A stretch of 37,313 nucleotides of DNA from JBEVEP01 sp040512755 (GTDB lineage: Bacteria > Pseudomonadota > Alphaproteobacteria > Rhizobiales > Rhizobiaceae): contig JBEVEP010000163.1 of NCBI GenBank assembly GCA_040512755.1, positions 1 through 37,313 of the forward strand, written 5' to 3'. This document shows positions 7,572 to 14,897 of this stretch, piece after piece. The position numbers were made by a program, and so were the translations under genes. The notes beneath the pieces were generated by a model. It was given only the letters and a program-made list of their open reading frames with translations, was not told where the DNA came from and ran no database searches. How positions within the stretch are numbered: the stretch's first letter is position 1; every line of letters begins with the position of its first letter.

Positions 7572-8069
7572 ATGGATATCAAACAACGCTTTGCCGGGAG
7601 ACGAAAGCACGTCTGCGTAGCGGGTCTGAGCGCCCTTCTGGCACTTGCCGGTTGCAGCACAGCCTCCTATCAGCCTGGCACAGTAGCCGGTGCATCAGGA
7701 TCTGGCGCAGCCTATCTTGCCCGAATCCGCACCTCATATGGCCTCCCACCGCTCGCCCGTGACTCTGTCCTGGAGAGCGCCGCACGCGAACAGGCCTACT
7801 ATATGGCGCGCAGCGGGCGCCTGGCGCACAACACCGGCTACGGCAGGGACTTTCATTCCCGGATAAGAAAAAACGGCATCCCTTGGCCGGCAGCTGAAAA
7901 CGTCGCGCGCGGCAACCTCGATCCGGGCAGGCTTTTCGCGATGTGGATGAATTCACCGGGGCATCGAAAGAACATCTTGAACCCCCAGTTCAACAGGTAC
8001 GGGCTCGCCTATGTGCGCGACAACAACGGCGGCTGGGGCCGCTATTGGGCGCTCGTGCTTAGCCGATAG
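7572..8069 (+). CDS. CAP-superfamily (SCP/PR-1-like) lipoprotein
   Basis: A 165-residue protein with a lipoprotein signal: basic N-terminus, hydrophobic VAGLSALLALAG, and lipobox LAGC with the acylated cysteine at 28. The mature part is a compact CAP domain: YLARIRTSYGLPPLARDSVL, AAREQAYYMARSGRLAHN, AENVARG and the signature MWMNSPGHRKNILNPQFNRY with GLAYV. Bacterial CAP proteins are extracytoplasmic; their biochemical role is mostly unknown, with proposals of lipid or peptidoglycan-related binding. It is convergent with cysE, separated by only 14 bp. ATG 7572 overlaps a reasonable AT-rich start region; no strong Shine-Dalgarno sequence is visible. Confidence 0.88.
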   Translation: MDIKQRFAGRRKHVCVAGLSALLALAGCSTASYQPGTVAGASGSGAAYLARIRTSYGLPPLARDSVLESAAREQAYYMARSGRLAHNTGYGRDFHSRIRKNGIPWPAAENVARGNLDPGRLFAMWMNSPGHRKNILNPQFNRYGLAYVRDNNGGWGRYWALVLSR

Positions 8070-8083
8070 GGAAACGACGGTGG

Positions 8084-8932
8084 TCAGATATCGAAGCTGA
8101 CGACGTGGTCCATAGCTTGAGAGGGCAGGAACTGGTCCATCTGACTCGAGGGCCGGTCACATCCGCTCTCGCCGACCACGCGCGCCGGAACTCCTGCCAC
8201 GGTCTTGTTGTGAGGCACAGGAGCCAGAACGACGGAGCCGGCCGCGATCTTCGAGCAATGACCGATCTCGATATTGCCGAGGATCTTTGCACCCGCGCCA
8301 ATCAGCACGCCATAGCGGATCTTCGGGTGACGATCGCCGCCCGCCTTACCCGTACCGCCAAGGGTTACGCCGTGGAGTATCGACACGTCGTCCTCAATGA
8401 CCGCCGTCTCGCCCACGACGAGGCCAGTGGCATGATCTATGAAAACGCCTTTGCCCATTCGCGATGCCGGATGAATGTCTGTCTGAAACACCGATGAGGA
8501 GCGGCTCTGCAGATAGAGCGCGAAATCCTTACGGCCCCGCGCCCATAGCCAGTGCGCCAACCGGTGCGTTTGGATCGCGTGGAAGCCCTTGAAATAGAGG
8601 ATCGGCATCAAGAACCGGTCGCAAGCAGGATCACGGTCGTAGTAGGCCTGGATATCGACGCGCACGGTATCCGACCAGTCCGGATTGTCGCGCAACATCG
8701 ACTTGAACGTCTGGCGGATGAGATCGGCGCCGAGGTCCTGATGATCAAGCCGCTCAGCGAGCCGATGAATGACGACATCTTCCAGATTGTCGTGATTGAG
8801 GATTGTCGCGTAAAGAAATGCTGCCAGCAGCGGGTCGCGAGCAACAGCTTCCTCTGCCTCTGAGCGCACGGCGCTCCAGATTGGATCGACCGGCTGAAGA
8901 TTTCCGGCGCGTGGTGCGCTGATGGAGTTCAT
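8084..8932 (-). CDS. cysE: Serine O-acetyltransferase
   Basis: A cytoplasmic enzyme that acetylates L-serine with acetyl-CoA, the first step of cysteine synthesis. The N-terminal helical SATase domain (about residues 15-130: DPIWSAVRSEAEEAVARDP, LAAFLYATILNHDNLE) is followed by a left-handed beta-helix with IHPASRMGKGVFIDHATGLV, GETAVIEDDVSILHGVTLGG and KIRYGVLIGAGAKILGN. The His-Asp catalytic region is intact. The protein ends in SFDI; a C-terminal isoleucine is the residue that docks into the active site of O-acetylserine sulfhydrylase in the cysteine synthase complex. ATG 8938 touches its GGAG directly, so ATG 8932 (MNSISAP), with GGAG six bases upstream, is the better start. It diverges from the crotonase gene, 107 bp away. 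Confidence 0.96.
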   Translation of the reverse strand: MNSISAPRAGNLQPVDPIWSAVRSEAEEAVARDPLLAAFLYATILNHDNLEDVVIHRLAERLDHQDLGADLIRQTFKSMLRDNPDWSDTVRVDIQAYYDRDPACDRFLMPILYFKGFHAIQTHRLAHWLWARGRKDFALYLQSRSSSVFQTDIHPASRMGKGVFIDHATGLVVGETAVIEDDVSILHGVTLGGTGKAGGDRHPKIRYGVLIGAGAKILGNIEIGHCSKIAAGSVVLAPVPHNKTVAGVPARVVGESGCDRPSSQMDQFLPSQAMDHVVSFDI

Positions 8933-9039
8933 GGTCATCTCCTGCCTTGCCGCTTGGCCTGTAGGGCGCGATACATACGCCAGAACGAGCCTGGAATGAA
9001 CTCAATTTTCTTTATGTAGCCTTCAATTGGATTTGGTTC

Positions 9040-9840
9040 ATGGAAATTCAAGAAAATAGAGAAAACAAGCCTCTCCCGGTGTCGCACCAAAACGGCATCG
9101 CCACGATTACAATCAGCCGGCCCAACCGCAAGAATGCGATCACCTACGCGATGTGGCGTGAACTCGCAGCCATAGCGGGGGATGTGGGAGCCGACCCGCA
9201 AACTCGTGTGATCATTTTGCGCGGCGAAGGCGCTGACTTTTCAGCCGGGGCCGACATCACCGAGTTCGAAGCGGTCCGTCGCGATGCCGCAACAGCTCGA
9301 GACTACGAAGCTGCGAACTCCGCGGCGTTTGCTGCTTTTCGCAACGCGCCAGTGCCGGTTATCGCTGCCATAAGCGGCATTTGCTTCGGTGGCGGGTTCG
9401 GTCTGGCGGCCGCTTGCGATCTGCGCATTGCAACACCGGACGCGCTATTTTCGGTTCCTGCCTCGAAGCTCGGCCTCGCCTATCCGCATGATGCAATGGC
9501 CGACATTGTTCATGCCGCCGGACCTCAACTGGCCAAATATCTCGTCTTTTCTGCAAGGCAGATTGACGCTCAGTGGGCGCTCGCAGCCGGATTCCTGTTG
9601 GAAATCGTCACGCCCGGAATGTTGGAGGTCCGGGTCACGAAACTAGCAGAAGAGATCGCGGCCAACGCGCCGCTCTCCAACCGCGCCTCGAAAGCGGCAA
9701 TTCGTGCGGTGCTCACAGGAGATCCCACCGATGCGGACAATGCCCGCTCGATGGGCAATGCCACTTTCAACAGTGCGGACTATGCCGAAGGGCGCGCAGC
9801 CTTCGCGGCAAAACGCAAGCCCAACTTTACCGGGCGGTAG
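9040..9840 (+). CDS. Crotonase-superfamily protein, annotated type enoyl-CoA hydratase but lacking both catalytic glutamates
   Basis: A 266-residue crotonase fold. The CoA-binding and oxyanion-hole elements are present: FSAGADITEF (about 67-76) and ISGICFGGGFGLAAACD (111-127). The two glutamates needed by true hydratases are not: the GGGCELA position is GGGFGLA (G121) and the FGQPE position is FSVPA (A141). C-terminal KRKPNF matches the family. So the protein should bind an acyl-CoA thioester but is unlikely to hydrate it by the classical mechanism; isomerase, hydrolase, decarboxylase or other crotonase chemistry is possible. It forms a two-gene unit with the HD-type gene (10 bp gap). ATG 9040 follows an AT-rich stretch; no strong ribosome site is visible. 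Confidence 0.85.
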   Translation: MEIQENRENKPLPVSHQNGIATITISRPNRKNAITYAMWRELAAIAGDVGADPQTRVIILRGEGADFSAGADITEFEAVRRDAATARDYEAANSAAFAAFRNAPVPVIAAISGICFGGGFGLAAACDLRIATPDALFSVPASKLGLAYPHDAMADIVHAAGPQLAKYLVFSARQIDAQWALAAGFLLEIVTPGMLEVRVTKLAEEIAANAPLSNRASKAAIRAVLTGDPTDADNARSMGNATFNSADYAEGRAAFAAKRKPNFTGR

Positions 9841-9850
9841 GGGAGCATAC

Positions 9851-10438
9851 GTGTCGCTTATCGACGAAGACACGAAGGCCGAGCTGATTGCCATGTATTC
9901 GGCGCCGGACCGGCACTATCACGGGCTCGCTCACATCGAAGCGATGCTTGACCTCGCTGGCGAATACCACACCGCCTTGTCCGATCCTGAGGCTGTCGAA
10001 GCGGCGATCTGGTTCCACGACGCTGTCTATGACAGCAGGCGGAACGATAACGAGACCAAAAGCGCGGAATTTGCCGCTCGCCGGCTGTCCGGCCGAACGG
10101 ATCGCGAGCGTGTGGATCTTGTCGGAAAGATGATAGAAGCAACCGCCACGCATCAAGTTCCCGAATTTGCCACGAACACCGCACGCATGGATGCGGCCTT
10201 TTTCCTCGATATGGATTTGTCTGTCCTCGGCGCGTTACCCGAGCAGTATGACTCCTACGAAGAAGCTATCCGGCGGGAATACGCATGGGTTGGCGAGGCC
10301 GCCTGGCGCGCGGGCCGCACTGCTGTTCTGAAAAACTTCCTTTCGCGGTCGCGTATCTATCATACCGATAACTTCCGCTTGCGCTACGAAGCGCAAGCCC
10401 GCGAGAATATGGCGCGGTCGCTGGCTCGCCTAGCGTAA
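9851..10438 (+). CDS. Predicted metal-dependent HD-type phosphohydrolase (COG4339-like)
   Basis: A 195-residue protein starting at GTG 9851, ten bases after the crotonase stop and with GGGGAG upstream. Its first half has the metal-site motifs of the COG4339 HD-superfamily proteins: RHYHGLAHIEAML near residue 22, AAIWFHDAVYDSRRNDNE near residue 52 and, later, MDAAFFLDMDLSVLG. The C-terminal AVLKNFLSRSRIYHT and ARENMARSLARL is family-typical. Members are often mislabelled as NMDA-receptor subunits. The substrate is unknown; an HD fold suggests phosphomonoester, phosphodiester or nucleotide hydrolysis in the cytoplasm. Translational coupling with the crotonase is likely, although no shared pathway is obvious. 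Confidence 0.82.
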   Translation: MSLIDEDTKAELIAMYSAPDRHYHGLAHIEAMLDLAGEYHTALSDPEAVEAAIWFHDAVYDSRRNDNETKSAEFAARRLSGRTDRERVDLVGKMIEATATHQVPEFATNTARMDAAFFLDMDLSVLGALPEQYDSYEEAIRREYAWVGEAAWRAGRTAVLKNFLSRSRIYHTDNFRLRYEAQARENMARSLARLA

Positions 10439-10603
10439 CCTGCCAAGCAGGTTGCGGCATTGAGGACGTTGATTTTTCAGCGGTTTCTTGGGATAATATT
10501 CCTTAGTGCGTACGAACGCCCGGCGAGGAGTTCGATATAAAGCGCACCCTGTCCTCACGGGCGTTTGAGCTACGCTCACAGTAGCCTGAGAGGAGTTTCG
10601 TCA

Positions 10604-10975
10604 ATGGCAACGCTTATGAAAATGCCGTCGGGCCTTGTAGCCCATCGGCGCTGGGAGGACATCGTGTCGATGATCCTCGGCGCCGCGATCCTTGTATCTC
10701 CGATGTTCATCGAAGCCGGCCTCACGCCTACGATTGTCGCGGCAACCGCCCTCGCCGGTGCTGCTATCATCGTGCTCGCTGCATTGGAGCAGCTTTCTCT
10801 CCGCCGTTGGGAGGAGATCCTGGAGCTCGCCTGCGGGGTCTGGGTGATGGTTGCGCCCTTTGCGTTGAACTATGGCGGCATGCTGCGCAGCTGGCATATC
10901 GCGCTCGGCGCGGCGGTTGCTCTGCTTGCGATCCTGGAACTCTGGCAGGACCGTGACCGCCACTTTGGCATGTAG
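10604..10975 (+). CDS. SPW-repeat membrane protein
   Basis: A 123-residue integral membrane protein with two SPW repeats. The first is RRWEDIVSMILGAAILVSPM (residues 16-35), the second RRWEEILELACGVWVMVAPF (about 67-86). Each is followed by another hydrophobic helix (TIVAATALAGAAIIVLAAL and WHIALGAAVALLAILELW), giving four transmembrane segments. The function of SPW proteins is not known. The start at ATG 10604 is set by GAGAGGAG eight bases upstream; an upstream TTG extension is unnecessary. It stands alone with its own 165-bp upstream region and a hairpin after it. Confidence 0.85.
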   Translation: MATLMKMPSGLVAHRRWEDIVSMILGAAILVSPMFIEAGLTPTIVAATALAGAAIIVLAALEQLSLRRWEEILELACGVWVMVAPFALNYGGMLRSWHIALGAAVALLAILELWQDRDRHFGM

Positions 10976-11000
10976 GTCCGAATAGCCGGGGGAGAGACGA

Positions 11001-11026
11001 GCCCTGCCGGAGCACTCCGGCAGGGC
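11001..11026. terminator. Strong hairpin between convergent genes
   Basis: Eleven perfect base pairs, GCCCTGCCGGA / TCCGGCAGGGC, with loop GCAC, lying between the SPW gene (plus) and an alpha/beta hydrolase (minus). There is no T tract on either side, so it is a terminator candidate mainly by position and stability. Confidence 0.5.
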
Positions 11027-11050
11027 CGATATGCGAAGACGAGATTAGGC

Positions 11051-11932
11051 TCAGGCGGCTTCCTGGCCTGCCAGGAATTCCAGGATTGCGCCGCAGAAAA
11101 TGTCGTTCTTGTCGCCTGCAACCATGTGTCCAGCTCCACCGACATCGATGTAGCTGGCGGAAGGCGTCAATTGGACGAATTCCCTCGCATAGGCTTCGTG
11201 CACCAGTTCTGACTGCATGCCTCTCACCAGCAATACCGGCAAAGTAAGACGCGGCAGGCTTGCAATCAGCTCTTCCATCAACTCACGCGCCATGAAGTTG
11301 ACGTTGCGCGGGCTCGTCATGAAGGCTGGGTCCCAATGCCAACGGTAACGACCATCCTGCGAGCGCCTCAGGTTCTTTCGCAGACCGTCGAGCGAGGTGG
11401 GACGCTTTCGGTTGGGAAGGTAGCGGGCAATGGCGGCCGCAGCTTCCTCAAGGGTCGCAAACCCTTCCTCCATGCGCTCGGCCATGAAACCTTGAACCTT
11501 GGCCACGCCCTCGGGATCCATACGGGGGGTTATATCCACCAGCACCAAGGAATCGAAAAGAGGTCCGGAGCGGACCTCGGCGGCAAGCGACGAGAGCCCG
11601 CCAAGCGAGGCTCCAACCACTGAAGGCGCAGCGTGAAACCTTTCCGCCGTCTGGCGAACCACAGCGGCCACGTCATCGGCGAAATCGGCGAATGCATAGT
11701 TGGCGCTCGTCACCCAGTCACTTTCGCCATGGCCCCGCTGGTCAACTGTAATGGCGCGCATGCCAGCCATGGCGACACGCCTTGCCGTCGCATCCCATGC
11801 GCGCCGGGTCTGCCCGCCACCGTGAAAAAACAGCACCGGATGGCCTCGACCGTCGAAGATGTCTGCTGCGAGCCGATTTCCTTCGGCGCCGGTGAATTCC
11901 GTCCGGTGCGGTTCGCTCAAGTCAGCCCCCAA
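11051..11932 (-). CDS. Alpha/beta hydrolase with an Asp-to-Glu change at the acid position
   Basis: A 293-residue alpha/beta hydrolase-fold protein of the epoxide-hydrolase/peroxidase-like branch. The oxyanion region is FFHGGGQTRRAWD (35-47), the nucleophile S109 is in VVGASLGGLSS, and the histidine H269 is in GGAGHMVAGDKND. The acid lies in RGMQSELV; relatives usually have Asp where E242 stands here. No signal peptide. The substrate cannot be predicted. The best start in frame is TTG 11932 (with TTGGGAAC upstream); another TTG at 11920 is possible. A second, distinct hydrolase gene lies upstream on the same strand, and the 143-bp MITE sits between them. Confidence 0.85.
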   Translation of the reverse strand: MGADLSEPHRTEFTGAEGNRLAADIFDGRGHPVLFFHGGGQTRRAWDATARRVAMAGMRAITVDQRGHGESDWVTSANYAFADFADDVAAVVRQTAERFHAAPSVVGASLGGLSSLAAEVRSGPLFDSLVLVDITPRMDPEGVAKVQGFMAERMEEGFATLEEAAAAIARYLPNRKRPTSLDGLRKNLRRSQDGRYRWHWDPAFMTSPRNVNFMARELMEELIASLPRLTLPVLLVRGMQSELVHEAYAREFVQLTPSASYIDVGGAGHMVAGDKNDIFCGAILEFLAGQEAA

Positions 11933-12008
11933 TCAATGTTCCCAACTATGCTTAGTCTATGCCGATCTGCGCCTGCAACCCCGACATAACCTCTCAATGC
12001 GAACTCTA

Positions 12009-12151
12009 GGGTCTGTTGAGATTCATGTCATGGCGCGCCGAAAATGGTGGATTTCGAGAACCGTAGCGGAGCGTACGTTCTGGTACGTGAGCAACGGAAG
12101 CGCAGAAAGCCGCCATTTGCAGGCCGTTATGGCGTGAATATCAACAGACCC
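12009..12151. mobile_element. MITE-like palindromic element with TA target duplication
   Basis: A 143-bp element with terminal inverted repeats beginning GGGTCTGTTGA (11 bp perfect; about 22 of the first 27 bp match). It is flanked by TA on both sides (12007-12008 and 12152-12153), the target duplication of IS630/Tc1-mariner-type transposition. The interior continues as an imperfect palindrome (for example AACCGTAGCGGAGCGTACG against CGTACGTGAGCAACGGAA), so the whole element can fold into one long hairpin. It carries no transposase frame. Sequences of this kind (ATTCA-GCCAT, AAATGGCGG, TCACGTACC) are, from memory, widely scattered in rhizobial genomes. Its right end supplies the last base of the stop codon of the hydrolase gene at 12151-12906. 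Confidence 0.82.
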
Positions 12152-12906
12152 TAAAGTGGATGACGTCCAAGGAACTCCAGCGCTTTCTCCTTGAAAGCCT
12201 TGTCGCCAACGGCAAGCATGTGATCGCGGCCCTCGATCCAAAAACCTTCCGCATTGGGCATCAATCCAGCAAGTTCGTCCGGAGCTCCGGCTATGTCATC
12301 TTTCGTGCCGACCGCAATGAGAGTGGGTTGCGAGATGCGGGCGACATCGCTTTCAGTCAGCAGTTCGCGCGACGTCGATATGCAGGCCGCCAAGGCTCTG
12401 CGGTCGCTCTTGGTTTGGTCCGCAAAGGCACGAAAGGCCTGGCCCCGCAAATGCGTGATCTTGGTGGGGTCCTCGGCTATTAGCGCAGCCGCGATCGGGT
12501 CCCATTCACCAACGCCCTCAACCATCCCGATGCCCAGTCCCCCGAAAATCACCGTCGCCACTCTCGCAGGCTCCTGAAGAGCCAGGAACGCCACAACGCG
12601 CGCGCCCATCGAATAGCCCATCACATGGGCCCGCTCGATACCAAGGTGATCGAGAAGACCCAGCGCATCACCAGCCATTTTGTGCGGCGTGTAGTCAGCC
12701 GGATCATAGCTTTTCGAAGAAAGGCCATGGCCACGATTGTCGAAGGCGATTGTCCGGTAGCCCGCTTCCGTCAGGGTTTTAACCCAGCCGGGCGACACCC
12801 AATTGACGAAATGGCTGGAGGCAAATCCATGAATCAAAAGGATCGGCGACCCTTCTCCCTTGTCCAGAAATGCAAGGTCGAAGCCATCATGGTTGAAGTA
12901 TTGCAT
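12151..12906 (-). CDS. Alpha/beta hydrolase whose stop codon spans a MITE junction
   Basis: A 251-residue cytoplasmic alpha/beta hydrolase. Oxyanion/strand motif ILLIHGFASSHFVNW (22-36), FDNRGHGLSS (55-64), nucleophile S99 in VMGYSMGARV, acid in VGTKDDIAG, histidine in GRDHMLAVGD. The full length and C-terminus (KEKALEFLGRHPL) fit the family. The stop TAG is made of TA from the transposon target duplication plus the G that begins the MITE terminal repeat. Removing the element and one TA copy restores CTT TAG AGT, so the ancestral stop was also TAG and the protein was unchanged by the insertion. DUF192 lies 33 bp upstream on the same strand, so co-transcription is plausible. The substrate is unknown. 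Confidence 0.88.
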   Translation of the reverse strand: MQYFNHDGFDLAFLDKGEGSPILLIHGFASSHFVNWVSPGWVKTLTEAGYRTIAFDNRGHGLSSKSYDPADYTPHKMAGDALGLLDHLGIERAHVMGYSMGARVVAFLALQEPARVATVIFGGLGIGMVEGVGEWDPIAAALIAEDPTKITHLRGQAFRAFADQTKSDRRALAACISTSRELLTESDVARISQPTLIAVGTKDDIAGAPDELAGLMPNAEGFWIEGRDHMLAVGDKAFKEKALEFLGRHPL

Positions 12907-12939
12907 TACGCGTCGGTCCGCTGGTTGGCTGACAGCTTC

Positions 12940-13452
12940 CTACGGCGTACCGGTCACCTTGTCGATTACCGGATGATGAATTCGCACGCCGGTCTCGATA
13001 CCGGACTTTTGAGCAACTCCGGCATTCAGCTCCAGGACGAACCGCACTGGTTCGGGAGATGCGATAATCGCCTCCGACATCGGTTCGCCGCGCCGGACGG
13101 CGCGAACAATTCCATCTTGACCGATGAAGACAAGATCGAGCGGCAGCACCGTGTTCTTCATCCAGAAGCCAACCGGCTGTGTCGCTTCAAAAACGAAAAG
13201 CATGCCGCGCCCTTCGTCCATCTTCTCGCGAAACATCAGCCCGCGAGCGCGCTCGCCGGAGTCATCTGCGATTTCGACAGTGAAGGAGCGTTCTCCGGCC
13301 TTCGTGTCCGCAATCAGCGGTGCCGGATCGACAGGCACCACCATCGCGCTCGTTTCGGCGACGGACGGTTTCGGCAGATTGACGTAAACAAGAGCGACCG
13401 CAATTGCGGCCGCGATAAAGCCTGCTCCCAGCCAGATCCGTCTCAATAGCAT
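12940..13452 (-). CDS. DUF192 family exported protein
   Basis: About 170 residues from ATG 13452 (MLLRRIWLGAGF; an in-frame TTG at 13470 adds six residues). An N-terminal hydrophobic segment of about 20 residues, FIAAAIAVALVYVNLP, acts as a signal peptide or anchor. The rest is a complete DUF192 domain: FTVEIADDSGERARGLMFRE, GMLFVFEATQPVGFWMKNT, LPLDLVFIGQDG and the terminal VLELNAGVAQKSGIETG. The family is small, beta-rich and usually exported; its function is not established. It precedes the alpha/beta hydrolase gene by 33 bp on the same strand. The ribosome site is poor (CGGGGA directly before the ATG), which leaves the exact start open. Confidence 0.87.
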   Translation of the reverse strand: MLLRRIWLGAGFIAAAIAVALVYVNLPKPSVAETSAMVVPVDPAPLIADTKAGERSFTVEIADDSGERARGLMFREKMDEGRGMLFVFEATQPVGFWMKNTVLPLDLVFIGQDGIVRAVRRGEPMSEAIIASPEPVRFVLELNAGVAQKSGIETGVRIHHPVIDKVTGTP

Positions 13453-13539
13453 TCCCCGTGCGTTCGGCAATCAGAAAGCCGCGCGCGGACTCAGTAACCT
13501 AGCGCGATACCGAAAGCAAAAGCCGCAGGACACGGCTCT

Positions 13540-14136
13540 CTAGTGAGACACCGGCAGCGTGCCTATGTCAGGGTGAATCTCGGCCGCCATCAGACCCTTG
13601 TCGCCACGCCCGAAACGCACCAGAACGACTTGCCCAGGCCGCAATTCGGTCACGCCGTAGCGCCGCAACGTCTCCATATGCACGAAAATGTCTTCTGTGC
13701 CCTCGCCGCGCGTGAGAAAGCCGAATCCTTTCGTGCGATTGAACCACTTCACAAGCGCCCGCTCGAGGCCGCTTTCCGGAGTCACCGCAGTATGCGTGCG
13801 CTGCTCCTGCAATTCCGCCGGATGCACCGCCGTGGAAGTATCCATGGAGATGACCCGAAACGCCTGCAAACCGCGCTCACCTTGCTTGACAAGGCAGACA
13901 ACGCGCGCGCCCTCCAGCGCGGTCTGGAATCCATCACGCCGCAGGCATGTCACATGCAGCAACACATCACCCATGCCGCCGCCATCGGGAAGGACGAAGC
14001 CATAGCCCTTGGCTACGTCGAACCATTTGATGGCGCCGGACATCTCGATCAGACCGGCAGAATCGCCGGCTTCATCCCGGGATAAAGTCTCGTCGCGTCC
14101 CGCATCGCGCCCCATGAAAGAGGCTCTGTCCCCCAT
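13540..14136 (-). CDS. Double cold-shock-domain protein
   Basis: A 198-residue protein with two cold-shock (OB-fold) domains. Domain 1 (about residues 33-97) contains SGAIKWFDVAKGYGFVLPDG and VLLHVTCLRRDG. Domain 2 (about 127-192) contains ALVKWFNRTKGFGFLTRGEG and DIFVHMETLRRYG. Both keep the aromatic RNP1-like KGYGF / KGFGF and RNP2-like LLHV / IFVHM patches that bind single-stranded nucleic acid; domain 1 is slightly less canonical. The N-terminal 30 residues are charged and probably disordered. Tandem CSD proteins are typical of alphaproteobacteria. ATG 14136 has GAAAGGG upstream; the longer open frame to 14343 is not coding-like. It diverges from gloA with a 221-bp shared upstream region. 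Confidence 0.92.
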   Translation of the reverse strand: MGDRASFMGRDAGRDETLSRDEAGDSAGLIEMSGAIKWFDVAKGYGFVLPDGGGMGDVLLHVTCLRRDGFQTALEGARVVCLVKQGERGLQAFRVISMDTSTAVHPAELQEQRTHTAVTPESGLERALVKWFNRTKGFGFLTRGEGTEDIFVHMETLRRYGVTELRPGQVVLVRFGRGDKGLMAAEIHPDIGTLPVSH

Positions 14137-14357
14137 CCGAACGCACCCTTTCCTCGAAAACGCTAACTGATTCTTACTAGTTGAGAATAGCACCCGTGGT
14201 TCCAGGATGTGCAAGGGGCATGGCGAACTTTTCAACATGCCCGCGAATACTATGAATGAACTTGCATAACTAGCGATGTGCGGGAAGCTTGCCGTAGGCC
14301 GCCGCAGAGCCCTATGTTTCGACAAACCCTTCCTCCGACGCAAAAGGGAATGAAAAG

Positions 14358-14798
14358 ATGCGCTACCTGCACACCATGATCCGTATTGCCGATATCGAGG
14401 AATCGCTTGATTTCTACGTCAACAAGCTAGGACTGAAGGAAGTCCGACGCTTCGAGAATACGACCGGGCGCTATACGTTGATATTTCTCGCCGCGCCGGA
14501 AGATGAACACAAGGGCGTCACCGAGAAGGCGCCTTTGATCGAGCTGACTTTCAACTGGGACCCCGAAGAATACAAGGGTGGACGTAATTTCGGTCACCTC
14601 GCCTATGAGGTCGATGACATTTACGCGACCTGCCAGCGGCTGATGGACAACGGTGTTACGATCAACCGGCCACCACGTGACGGAAACATGGCCTTCATCA
14701 AGTCACCAGATGGCATTTCCGTTGAGCTGCTGCAAAAGGGCCCGGCCAAGGAGAAGGCAGAGCCCTGGGCGTCCATGTCGAATACGGGCAGTTGGTGA
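14358..14798 (+). CDS. gloA: Lactoylglutathione lyase (glyoxalase I)
   Basis: A 146-residue member of the vicinal oxygen chelate family converting the methylglyoxal-glutathione hemithioacetal to S-lactoylglutathione. Metal ligands are visible in their usual places: the histidine in MRYLHTMIRI (H5), the glutamate in PLIELTFNW, the histidine in FGHLAYEVDD and the glutamate in GISVELLQKG. DFYVNKLGLKEVRR and KSPDGISVELLQ are typical of the GloA subfamily. The length matches Ni-type bacterial glyoxalase I. The acyl-CoA carboxylase gene follows 99 bp later on the same strand with its own ribosome site. Confidence 0.94.
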   Translation: MRYLHTMIRIADIEESLDFYVNKLGLKEVRRFENTTGRYTLIFLAAPEDEHKGVTEKAPLIELTFNWDPEEYKGGRNFGHLAYEVDDIYATCQRLMDNGVTINRPPRDGNMAFIKSPDGISVELLQKGPAKEKAEPWASMSNTGSW

Positions 14799-14897
14799 TG
14801 ATCTGACGCGCTCCCGCGCCGCGCTTGCGGCGCTTGCGCGCCCTAACGGGCGTGGTAACAACGGCAGGAGCCGACCTTTTGCCGAGGGGACATCACC

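Noticed and set aside
8935..9201. An 88-residue minus-strand frame between cysE and the crotonase gene.
   Set aside because: Half of it is antisense to the crotonase N-terminus and the sequence is not protein-like.
12625..13449. A 274-residue open frame on the plus strand.
   Set aside because: It covers parts of the hydrolase and DUF192 genes in antisense, which both have clear motifs.
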